DNA of 64,000 nucleotides, taken from assembly GCA_911728455.2 (NCBI GenBank), contig CAJVRT020000001.1:124001-188000 (forward strand), given 5' to 3'. The stretch comes from Marthasterias glacialis (taxonomy: Eukaryota > Echinodermata > Asteroidea > Forcipulatida > Asteriidae). Positions within the stretch are counted from its first letter, which is position 1; every line of letters starts with the position of its first letter. Below are positions 1-9,716 of this stretch, piece by piece. Under the pieces are notes generated by a model that worked only from the letters and a program-made list of their open reading frames with translations, ran no database searches and had not been told where the DNA came from. The translations under genes were made by a program, and so were the position numbers.

Positions 1-713
1 CCAACACAAAATCATGAGCAAAGTATACAAATGAGGAGTTTCAAACAATGGTGGTTAATTTCTCTGATCACAATTTGTCCTAAAGAGAATTCTGCATCTC
101 ACTGTGCCTGAAACAAGGTGCTTAACTTACTCTCCGTTCTCTGAAAATTTGTGTAAAAGGTTTGTACACCAACTGCGCTGCAGCTGAGACCCACTCAGGC
201 AGGAGGGTAAATTTCCTTCATGTTTCTACCCTTGATGTAATTTTACAACAGGTCCTTTCGATCAGTAAGCAGTTGGAACGGCCAATTTAATTTTCTCAAA
301 TATCGAACTTGCCTGCTTTTTAATATTTTCAATTCCTGTCCTCAGGTACCATTTTGCAAAGGGTCAATAGCATGTGACACTCAAAGGTTGTGCTGTTGCA
401 CTAGTACTAATAGAATTGACATTGAGTACTGGCATGTATTGATTGTGTACTAAGTAAATTAGTGCCCAGGTAAGCTTGCATGCCAACACACGTATGGCTG
501 TTAACGCTGAATGTGCAATAGCGGACCGGTCTTAATCTGCTCCAGCTATCAGTCATTTAATACCAGGTAAACATGGTCATATGACCACCTTCCAACCAAA
601 AGGACTGCATAAACTGCCTGGGGAATTTATGAATGTTTGACCCCACCCCCTTCAAACAAGCCAGCAGCCTCACAATCCATAACTCCAGAAGTAATGGGTA
701 TAAACAAACAAAA

Positions 714-854
714 AGCAGTTAGCTCCAGCAGTCTTGCATCCAAACATCAAATTTCTGACAATCCAATGACATCTCACCCTGAAAATGTTGAGTAAGCAGT
801 AATGCTCCAAATGCCCTTCAAATGCATGTTCAACAAAAATTTTTGCACACAGAG
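714..854 (-). pseudogene. Exon-like unit, copy 1 (donor lost)
   Basis: First of five diverged copies of a ~145-nt exon-like unit on the minus strand. It keeps a good acceptor (polypyrimidine run then CTGACAG before CTCTGTG). The donor GTAAAA found in the other copies is missing here. The frame seen in the 1,184-1,333 copy is not fully open. I do not recognise the protein. Confidence 0.4.
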
Positions 855-1183
855 CTGTCAGAGAGGGAAAACAAGACTTTTAGAATGGCAATATCTTCCC
901 AAATGTTGCAAGGATCTGGACAAATGTGCCACTGTTAGAAAGTCTTACTCAATGGCTCTCTGGCTATGTGTAGTCTAGGGTTGAGGGATAAACAGGGAGG
1001 ATACCAAGGGCCAGAGAATGAGGCCACCCCCAGGAGTTCAAATATTTACAAGGCTGTGTGTGTATGTAAACAATGACCCAACAAGAGTGCTCAACTGAAT
1101 CCAAAAACAGACCTGCTCCTAACAAGTCAATAGCCTCCTGTTCATAAATCCAGAAATAATGGCAGTAGAAAAATTGATTTTAC

Positions 1184-1333
1184 CTGCAGGTAGGTTCAGC
1201 AGTCCTGCATCCATAAATCGAACTTTCCCAGCCTTCAATCAGCATCTTCAGCCCTGAATCAATTAGTAAGCGGTGATGCTGCTGCTCCCAATGCCCTTCT
1301 AACACACGTTCAATGGGATATTTGTTCACAGAG
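1184..1333 (-). CDS. Best-preserved exon-like unit (unknown protein)
   Basis: On the minus strand a pyrimidine-rich tract and TTACAG precede a 150-nt segment that ends CTGCAG before GTAAAATC. One frame is open from acceptor to donor. It starts SVNKYPIERVLEGHWEQQ, continues through LLIDSGLKMLIEGWESS, and ends about 49 residues in at EPTC. Related copies with the same splice-site positions are at 714-854, 7,870-8,011, 51,415-51,557 and 51,899-52,042. Only this copy is open throughout. It could be one exon of an expanded host gene or part of a mobile element. I recognise no domain. Confidence 0.4.
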
Positions 1334-1530
1334 CTGTAAGAGAGTGAAAACAAGAGTAAAGAACTGTCATATCCTCTTAATATTGTAAGGATTTGGATAA
1401 GTGTGACAATGTTGGTAAGCCCTTAGCAAGGGCTCTCTGGCAACATTTCCATGTGACAAAGACTAACATCTGTTTTAGGAGGTTTGTTTTGGCCATGGCC
1501 AAACTAAAATGAATGAGAAACATACTGAAG

Positions 1531-2557
1531 TAGACCCAGTAACTGGGGTGTTGTAGTCCCTTTTTTGGTGACTTGGATGGGCATACTATCGCTCATGTGA
1601 ACCATTTTGGGTATACACTGTAATGAAGGCAATTGGATATGATGGTGTGATACCCTGTTAAAACAAATTGCCCCAATTATGACGAAGACTCAACAAAGAT
1701 ATCAAAGAAGAAATAACAGGCACTTAATTGTACTTACAATCATTTCTTGTCCTCCAAATCGATGTTTTTGAAACCCAAAGTAAAATTAGGGCCCGCCATG
1801 CACCCTTTAAATGTGTGATTTGGATATTCGTCGATGACTGTTTTCTCATGTCAAAAGTTGTATTCACTATGCAGATTGCATGTTCGCTGATGCCCTGAGA
1901 TGAGTTTCATTGTTTTTGTACAGTCAACATAGGATACCAGCTGTGTAGTAGTGGCTGTTTCAAACACACTGTATTCATTGTTGGGGGGGGGGGTCATTGA
2001 CAGTCCACAGCCGGTATCCTGCCTTGAGTGTACAAAACAATACTTTTGTTGATGATAATGTAGTGTCACATGACCGTTCTGTAAGAAAGTGAACCTAGTG
2101 GCTGGATGGTTTTGCTTTGGGCTTCAAAAACATTGATTTAAAGGACAGAAGAGGGCCATCGTAAGTACAGTTCAGGGAAAGTTTTTTGTATCGAACAACC
2201 ACTTTTTGGACATATTTTGCAATGTTTTTTTCAACCTTTCCAGATAGGTAAGGATAGAGTTTTATTTAAATTAATAATGGAATTAGAGTGACAGTCGGAT
2301 ACAACATTTTAGCCCAATTAAGTGCCCGTTATTTCATCTTTGATATCTTGAGAAGCCAGTAGGTGATTTTCAGCAATTATGTTGTCTTTGTTGTAATTGT
2401 AATTTGGGCAATTTTTTGGAACAGGGTATCACACAGTCATAGTTAATCCATTTCATCACAGCGTACACCAACATGCTTCCCTGGGGCCCTAGTAGTACGA
2501 CCATTACTGTCAAAAAAATTCTAAAAGGGAGTACAGCATCCCATGTACTTGGTCTAG
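1531..2557. mobile_element. Inverted-repeat DNA transposon with 8-bp target duplication
   Basis: The element is flanked by direct repeats TACTGAAG at 1,523-1,530 and 2,558-2,565. The left end begins TAGACCCAGTAACTGG and the right end finishes ACTTGGTCTAG, an imperfect inverted match. Longer inverted repetition follows: about 1,620-1,860 resembles the reverse complement of about 2,060-2,450, including the shared motif GGGTATCACAC. The middle holds an 11-G run near 1,983. No transposase frame is present, so it is non-autonomous. An 8-bp duplication is usual for hAT, P or Merlin elements; I cannot assign the superfamily. Fragments of the same family occur near 10,320, 15,540-15,790 and 43,490-44,110. 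Confidence 0.7.
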
Positions 2558-2565
2558 TACTGAAG

Positions 2566-5500
2566 TTCAGACGGCTGGTACCAGGGGATAAGCCCTCTTG
2601 ACTTGGTGGAGCAATAATGACTTTGAAGTTTTGGTCCAAAACTCCAATTTATTTGGGGGGGGGGGGAGTAACGTAAAAAAATGTTTGGTTTTATGCCCTC
2701 AAAGTTAAAGCCGAAAAATGGCAGATATTTCCCAAACTAAGCCAGATAAAGGCTTGCAAAATAGAGTACTGGTACCAAGGGATTTGTCATCTTGACTTGA
2801 TGGAGCGAAACAACTCTGAACGTTTGGTCAAAAACTCAGGGTTATTTAAGGGGGGGGTGGTAAAGGAAAATGTTTGGTTTTATGCCCTAACAGTTAAAGC
2901 CGAAAAATGACAGATATTTCCTAAACTAAGCCAGATAAGGGCTTGCAAAATAGAGCACTGGTACCAAGGGATTTGTCAGCTTGACTCAGTAGGGCGAAAC
3001 AACTTTGAACTTTGGTTCAAAACTCTGGGGTTTTTTTTAAGGGGGAGGGGGTAGGTTCTAACGGATTTTTTGTTTTTGTTTTTTGGCTCTAAAAGTTTAG
3101 CCGAATAATAGATATTTCACAATCTAAGGCAGATCTGGACTTGTAAATTATAGCGCTGGTACAGTGAGATATATCCCCTCTTGACTTAGTAGAGTAAAAA
3201 CAACTTTGAAATTTTGCTCCCAAACTCCCACTTTTTTTAGGGGGGTTAAGGAAAATTTGTGGTTTTTGGCCATAAAACGTTCAGCCAAAAAATTGTGAAT
3301 ATTTCCTAAACTAATGCAGATTCGGAAATGCCAATATCAGCCATGGTACCAGGGGATATGACCTCATGACTTAGTAGAGTAAAAACAACTTTGAAATTTT
3401 GCTCCAAAACTTCAAAATTTTTTTAAGGAGTTTTGCAAATTTTGTGGTTTTTGGCCCTAAAAGTTTCAGCCGAAAAATGGTGGATATTTCCCAAACTAAG
3501 GCAAATAGAGGCTTGCAAATTGCTTGCTGGTACCGGGGGATATGCCCTCTTGACATGGTGAGCGAAAATGACTTTGAAATTTTGGTCCAAAACTCTAATT
3601 GTTGTTACTATGGGTAATGGAAAATTTGTGGATATTTACTGAACTAAGGCAAATCCGGATATGCAAATAAGAGCGCTGGTACGAAGCGATATGCCCTCTT
3701 GACTTAATAGAGCAAAAACTACTTTTAAATTTTGGTCCAAACAATTTTTGAAGTCGGGTAACAGCAAATTTGTGGTTTTTTGAACCTAAAAGTTTTGGCC
3801 AAAAATGGTGGATGTTTCCCAAATTCAGGTAGATCTGGGCTTGCAAATTAGAGTGCTGGTACCGGGGGATATGCCCACTTGACTTGGTAGAGCGAAAATG
3901 ACTTTGAATTTGTGGTCCAAAACTCAAATTTTTTTGAAGTGGGGTTGCAGCAAAATTTGTGTTTTTTTGAAACTAAAAGTTTTGGCCAAAAAATGCTGGA
4001 TACTTCCTGAACTAAGGCAGATCCCGACTGTCAAATCAGAGCGCTGGTACCGAGCATTATGTCCGCTTGACTTGGTAAAGCAAAAACGTTTTTGAAAGTT
4101 TGGTCCAAAACTCCAAATTTTTGAGGCGGTGTAACAGCAAATTTTGGGTTTTTTGGACCTAAAAGTTTGGGTAGAAAAATGCTGGATACTTCACGAACTA
4201 AGGCAGATCTGGACTTGCAATTTAAAGCGCTGGTACTGAGTGATATGCACGCTTGACTTGGTAGAACGAAAACGACTTTGAAATTTTGGTCCAAAACTCA
4301 AATTTTTAAAGAGCAGTAACAAAATTTGTGGTTTTTTGGACCTAAAAGTTTGGGCCGAAAAATGGAGGAAACTTCCTGAATCAACGCAGATTCAGCTAGC
4401 AAAAAAGAGCGCTGGTACTGAGTAATATGCCTGCTTCACTTGGTAGAGGGAAAACAACTTTGAAAGTTTGGTCCCACACTGGAAATTTTATTGAGGTGGG
4501 GTAACAGCAAATTATGGATTTTTTTAACCTAAAAGTTTGGACCGAAAAATGCTGGATACTTCCCGAAATAAGGCAGATCTGGGCTTGCAAATTAGAGTGC
4601 TGGTACAGAGCGATATGTCCACTTGACTTGGTAGAGCGAATACAACTTTGAAAGTTTGGTCCAAACTCCAATTTCTGAAGAGTGGTAGCAAAATTTGTGG
4701 TTTTTGGACAAAAAGTTTGGGCCGAAAAATGGTGGATACTTCCCGAATCAAGGCAGATTCGGCTAGAAAATAAGAGCACTGGTACCAAGCAATATGCCTG
4801 CTTCACCTGGTAGAGGGAAAACAACTTTGAAATTTTTGTCAAACTCAAGTTGTTTTGAGTGTGGTTACAGCAAAATTTGTGGTTTTTTGGACCTAAAGGT
4901 TTGGGCTGAAAAATGGTGGATACTTCCAGATTTAAGGCAGATCCCAGCTAGCAAATAAGAGCGCTGGTACCAAGCGATATGCCTGCTTGACTAGGTAGAG
5001 CGAAAACGTTTTTGAAATTTTGGTCCAAAACTCCAATTTTGAGGTGGGGTAACAGCAAATTTTTGATTCTTTGGAGCTAAACGTTTGGGCCGAAAAATGA
5101 TGGATACTTCACGAACTAAGGCAGATCTGGGCTTGCAAGTTAGAGTGCTGGTACCGAGTGATATGCCCACTTGACTTGGTAGAGCGAAAACAACTTTGAA
5201 TGTTTAATCCAAAACTCCAACTTTTTGAAGTGCGGTAACCAAATTTGTGGTTTTTTGGACCTAAAAGTTTGGGCCCAAAAATGGTGGATACTTCCCGAAT
5301 TAAGGCAGATTCGGCTAGCAAAAAAGAGCGCCGGTACCGAGCAATATGCCCGCTTCACTTGGTAGAGGGAAAACAACTTTGAAAGTTTGGTCCCAAACTG
5401 CAAATTTTTTTTGAGGTGGGGTAACAGCAAGTTATGGATTTTTGGAACCTAGAAGTTTTGACCGAAATATGTTGGATACTTCCCGAAATAAGGCAGATCT

Positions 5501-7264
5501 GGGCTTGCAAATTAGAGCACTGGTACAGAGTAATATGTCCGCTTGACTTGGTAGAGCGAATACAACTTTAAGTTTGGTCCAAAACTCCAATTTTTGAAGA
5601 GCGGTTGCAAAATTTGTGGTTTTTTGGACCTAAAAGTTTGGGCCCAAAAATGGTGGATACTTCCCGAATCAAGGCAGATCCCGACTGTCAAATCAGAGCG
5701 CTGGTACCAAGCAATATGCCCGCTTCACTTGGTAGAGGGAAAACAACTTTGAAAGTTTGGTCCCAAACTGCAAATTTTTTTTGAGGCGGTGTAACAGCAA
5801 ATTTTGGGTTTTTTGGACCTAAAAGTTTGGGTAGAAAAATGCTGGATACTTCACGAACTAAGGCAGATCTGGACTTGCAATTTAAAGCGCTGGTACTGAG
5901 TGATATGCACGCTTGACTTGGTAGAACGAAAACGACTTTGAAATTTTGGTCCAAAACTCTTTTTAAAGAGCGGTAACAAAATTTGTGGTTTTTTGGACCT
6001 AAAAGTTGGGGCCGAAAAATGTTGGATACTTCCCAAATCAAGGTAGATTCGGCTAGCAAATAAGAGCGCTGGTACCAAGCAATATGCCTGCTTCACTTGG
6101 TAGAGGGAAAACAACTTTGAAATTTTGGTCAAACTCAATTTGTTTTGAGTGTGGTTACAGCAAAATTTGTGGTTTTTTGGACCTAAACGTTTGGGCTGAA
6201 AAATGGTGGATACTTCCAGATTTAAGGCAGATCCCAGCTAGCAAATAAGAGCGCTGGTACCGAGCGATATGCCTGCTTTGACTTGGTAGAGCGAAAACGT
6301 TTTTGAAATTTTGGTCCAAAACTCCAATTTTGAGGTTTTGAGGTTTGAGGTTTGATTTTTTGGACCTAAAGGTTTGGGCAGAAAAATGTTGGATACTTCC
6401 CGAACTAAGGCAGATCTGGGCTTGCAAGTTAGAGTGCTGGTACCGAGTGATATGCCCGCTTGACTTGGTAGAGCGAATACAACTTTAAGTTTGGTCCAAA
6501 ACTCCAATTTTTGAAGAGCGGTAGCAAAATTTGTGGTTTTTTGAAACTAAAAGTTGGTGCCGAAAAAAGTTGGATACTTCACAAATCAAGGTAGATTCGG
6601 CTAGCAAATAAGAGCGCAGGTACCAAGCAATATGCCCGCTTCACTTGGTAGAGGGAAAACAACTTTGAAATTTTGGTCAAACTCAATTTGTTTTGAGTGT
6701 GGTTACAGCAAAATTTGTGGTTTTTTGGACCTAAACGTTTGGGCTGAAAAATGGTGGATACTTTCAGACTTAAGGCAGATCCCAGCTAGCAAATAAAAGT
6801 GCTGGTACCGAGCGATATGCCTGCTTTGACTTGGTAGAGCGAAAACGTTTTTGAAATTTTGGTCCAAAACTCCAATATTGAGGTTTTGAGGTTTGAGGTT
6901 TGATTTTTTGGACCTGGATTTTTTGGTTTGGGCAGAAAAATGTTGGATACTTCCCGAACTAGGGCTTGCAAGTTAGAGTGCTGGTACAGAGTGATATGCC
7001 CGCTTGACTTGGTAGAGCGAAAACAACTTAAAAAGTTTGGTCCAAAACTCCAACTTTTTGAAGTGCGGTAGCAAAAAATTGTTTTTTTTTTATCTAAAAG
7101 TTTGGGCCGAAAAATGGTGGATACTTCCCGAATCAAGGCAGATTCGGCTAGCAAATAAGAGCGCTGGTACCAAGCAATATGCCCGCTTCACTTGGTAGAG
7201 GAAAAACAACTTTGAAAGTTGGTCCCAAACTGCACATTTTTTTTTGAGGTGGGGTAACAGCAAA
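2566..7264. repeat. Satellite array 1, ~185-bp monomers, diverged
   Basis: About 25 head-to-tail monomers. Each has a core like GAGCGCTGGTACC, then GATATGCC, CTTGACTTGGTAGAGCGAAAA, TTTTGGTCCAAAACTC, a T-run joined to a G-run, and a segment ending CAAATTTGTGGTTTTTTGG. Spacing between equivalent points is 182-188 bp. Copies differ widely in substitutions and short indels, and 2,600-3,600 is the most divergent part. Many short open frames with similar peptides occur on both strands; they are by-products of repetition. The same family forms array 2 (52,155-64,000) and small clusters at 25,030-25,340 and 44,935-45,450. Confidence 0.95.
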
Positions 7265-7627
7265 TGACAGCCATGGCTCGTCAGGATGCGTGTTTAGTTG
7301 GGTCCTGCTGATTGGTTGTAGTCAATGGATGTAGTCAATGGATATTTTGGTCAGTCTTTTGGTAAGTTTTTGTCATTTTTTTGTGCCAAATATTTTCATG
7401 ATTTTGTTTTAAGGGTTCCAGATGGTGTTGTCATACAATAAAGATCAAATTCATGTTTTTAGAATGTTTGTCATGATTTCTGAAAATGGAAAAAATGGAC
7501 GAATCTGATCACGAGTTTGGCAAAAACTGGTCAAATCTTCTAGTTACACGGATAATACCCGTCCTGGGTCGTAATCCTCCGGTCTCCGACCGTCGGGAGG
7601 ATTGAGGGTTACGATTTTTGCAACTAG
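7265..7627. mobile_element. Single arm of foldback element inside satellite array
   Basis: This sequence matches the right arm of the complete element at 8,679-9,716 (GACAGCCATGGCTCGTC, GATTGGTTGTAGTCAA, GGTCAGTCTTTTGGTAAG, GGTCTCCGACCGTCG, ending GCAACTAG). Satellite sequence continues on both sides, so the fragment sits within array 1. The left arm and loop are absent, meaning either a 5'-truncated insertion or later deletion. Confidence 0.85.
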
Positions 7628-7815
7628 ATATTTCGCTAACCACCGCAGATCTGGGCTTGCAAATTAGAGACCTGGTACCAGGGGATATGCCCTCTTGATT
7701 TTTATGAGCAAGAACAACTATGAGTTTTGGGTCCAAAACTTTTTTTCGGAGGTTGGGGGGGTAATAGAAAAGTTGTGTTTTTTGGCCCTTAAACCTTTAG
7801 CCCAAAATAAGTGGC
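7628..7815. repeat. Final monomer of satellite array 1
   Basis: After the foldback arm the satellite resumes with ATATTTCGCTAACC, GCAGATCTGGGCTTGCAAATT, GGTACCAGGGGATATGCC and a G-rich tract, then grades into the exon-like unit at 7,870-8,011. Confidence 0.8.
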
Positions 7816-7869
7816 TTGCAAATTAACTCCATAACTCCCATAAAGGTTGTGAAAAAAAATTGTTTTTAC

Positions 7870-8011
7870 CTGCAGTTAGGTCCAGTAGCCTTGCATCACA
7901 AAATCAAAATTCCTGGACATCTAACAACATCTTCAACCCAGAAATGACAAGGTAGCGGTGATGCTGCAAATACCCTTTAAACACATCTGCAAGGGATTTT
8001 TGTACACAGGG
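7870..8011 (-). pseudogene. Exon-like unit, copy 3 (downstream of array 1)
   Basis: Minus-strand copy of the unit at 1,184-1,333. The acceptor (TTTGACAG) and donor (CTGCAG before GTAAAA) are kept. The frame PCVQKSLADVFKGYLQHH and onward is open for about 36 codons, then meets a stop after LLDVQEF. Its position means array 1 lies between two copies of the same exon-like unit. Confidence 0.4.
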
Positions 8012-8503
8012 CTGTCAAAGAAGGAAAACAAGAGTGTTAGAATGGCAACATCTTTCCTAATGTTGTCAGGATCTTGACAAGCATGACACTGGTGGAAAGT
8101 GTTATCCTTGGATGGGCAAATAGTGGAGTGATAAAAGGGAAGCAAGCAAAACTTAACCTCTGCTGTATAATCAATGTGTATTTATTTCTCTCCCAAATTG
8201 TTCTTGTGCTTTTACCCATAATGCACTTGCGGGTGTTATATTGAATAATGCACTTAGGCTATTACATCCCTCTCCAAGTTGAATTGAATCTAGCACATCT
8301 TAGTGCAAAGTGATAACACAATAAAAACACAGCCCCTTGAAAGATTAAGAGGGTAATAACAAACAAAGTTCAACTACAAATCTCCAACAAAAACAGTTCC
8401 ATCATAAATCTCAATGAAAAAAGTTCTGTTTCAAAGTCAAGTTTTCTGTGTTTTTTTGACCAGCGGCGGCCTGCTCCTACTAACCCGCCCGGTGTGTTTG
8501 CAG

Positions 8504-8595
8504 CAGAGAGCCAGTGGTGGTTTATCGTTTGGACCGCGCACTCAATGTATGTAGCGACTGAGAGCATCGCAGGGGACCTGCTGACACCTACCAAG
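8504..8595 (+). CDS. Candidate isolated exon, unknown protein
   Basis: A locally GC-rich segment has a possible acceptor (GGTGTGTTTGCAG at 8,491-8,503) and donor (ACCAAG then GTAAGCC at 8,596). One frame reads across without stops and includes ESQWWFIVWTAHSMYVATES then IAGDLLTPTK. The frame also extends upstream through a proline-rich stretch and downstream into KVSHLKLQSVW. No family is recognised and no partner exons were found nearby, so it may be a chance open frame. Confidence 0.25.
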
Positions 8596-8678
8596 GTAAG
8601 CCACTTAAAACTCCAGTCAGTGTGGCTGCTGAAGGCCATCACTTTCTAGCGTCTACAAGTACAACTCTAGTTATCGTA

Positions 8679-9716
8679 TAGTTGCGATAATCGTAACCCT
8701 CCATCCTCCCGACTGTCGGAGACCTGAGGGTTACGACCCAAGTCGGGTATCATTCGTGTAACTAGAAGTTTTGACCAGTTTTTGCCAAAACTCAGAATCA
8801 GGTTCGCCCATTTTTGTACACTTTCAAAAATCATGACAGACATTCTAAACACATGGTGTTGATATTTATTGTATGACAACGCCATCTGGAATATTTGGCA
8901 CAAAAAAGCGACAAAAACTTACCAAAAGACTGACCAAAATATCCATTGACTACATCCATTGACTACAACCAATCAGTGTGACCCAACTAAACACGCATCC
9001 GGACGAGCCATGGCTGTCATTTGCGTATCGGCTTTTCCAGCTTGCAAACTCACCGCCTGTGTGTGTAAGCATCGATCCCCGGACCGTGTGCGCAGCATGC
9101 AGGTACGTATGAACATCATGCGAGCACAAACTACACAGCTCGTAGTACCGCCGTGTGGTGCTTCCGCACCCCCACACGGCCACACACACATACTGACTGT
9201 GTGTGTGTAGCATGCAAGTGTACACAATACATTGTACATGTACAATGTACATGTACAATGTCCAGGGATCGATGCTTACACACACAGGCGGTGGGTTTGC
9301 AAGCTGGAAAAGCCGATACACACATGACAGCCATGGCTCGTCTGGATGCGTGTTTGGTTGGGTCACGCTGATTGGTTGTAGTCAAGCAAGTGCGATGTTC
9401 AAAATCACTAGTTGGCCCCGCTATGGATTATGGATATATCGGTCAGTCTTTTGGTAAGTTTTTGTCGTTTTTTCTGCTAAATATTTTCATGATGATGTTT
9501 TAAGGGTTCCAGATGACGTTGTCAAACAATAAAGATCAACTCCATGTTTTTAGAATGTCTGTCAGGATTTTGGAAAGTGGAAAAAAGGACGAATCTGATC
9601 ACGAGTCTGGCAAAAACTGGTCAAAACTGCCCATTAGGTGGATAATATCAGTCTTGTCTCGTAACCCTCCGGTCTCCGACCGTCGAGAGGATGGAGGGTT
9701 ACGATTATCGCAACTA
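8679..9716. mobile_element. Complete foldback / long-terminal-inverted-repeat element
   Basis: The ends are TAGTTGCGATAATCG and its reverse complement. The two arms, about 350-400 bp each, are near reverse complements over most of their length (paired landmarks CCCTCCATCCTC, CTTACCAAAAGACTGACC, GAGCCATGGCTGTCA, CATCGATC). A central loop holds further palindromes and GT/CA-rich runs. Open frames on both strands are mirror images caused by the inverted repeat. There is no transposase, so it is non-autonomous. No clear target duplication was found. Related pieces are at 7,265-7,627 and 43,325-43,387. Confidence 0.8.
9218..9262. repeat. Alternating palindromic microsatellite in element loop
   Basis: Short overlapping palindromes made of TTGTACATGTACAA repeats lie at the tip of the foldback element, flanked by CA/TG-rich tracts. 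A cruciform is expected from the symmetry. Confidence 0.7.

Larger units (their letters stand above)
1..1440. repeat. Duplicated block, copy 1 (partner at 50,701-52,150)
   Basis: The first bases are almost identical to those at 50,701 onward, and the match continues with scattered substitutions and small indels for about 1.4 kb. Both copies contain exon-like units on the minus strand and both are followed by arrays of the same ~185-bp satellite. In copy 1 a transposon (1,531-2,557) lies between the block and the array. The alignment was made by eye, so the exact breakpoint is uncertain. The window begins inside the block. Confidence 0.85.

Noticed and set aside
3399-7154. Many 60-150-codon open frames on both strands with shared peptides (for example KPLFALVWEIS, IREVSTIFRPKLL)
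   Set aside because: They are translations of the ~185-bp satellite in different frames. Their similarity comes from repetition, not from protein families, and stops recur once per monomer.
8950-9457. Overlapping mirror-image frames on both strands, up to 138 codons
   Set aside because: They lie in the arms of the foldback element, so each appears twice in reverse complement. No domain is present.
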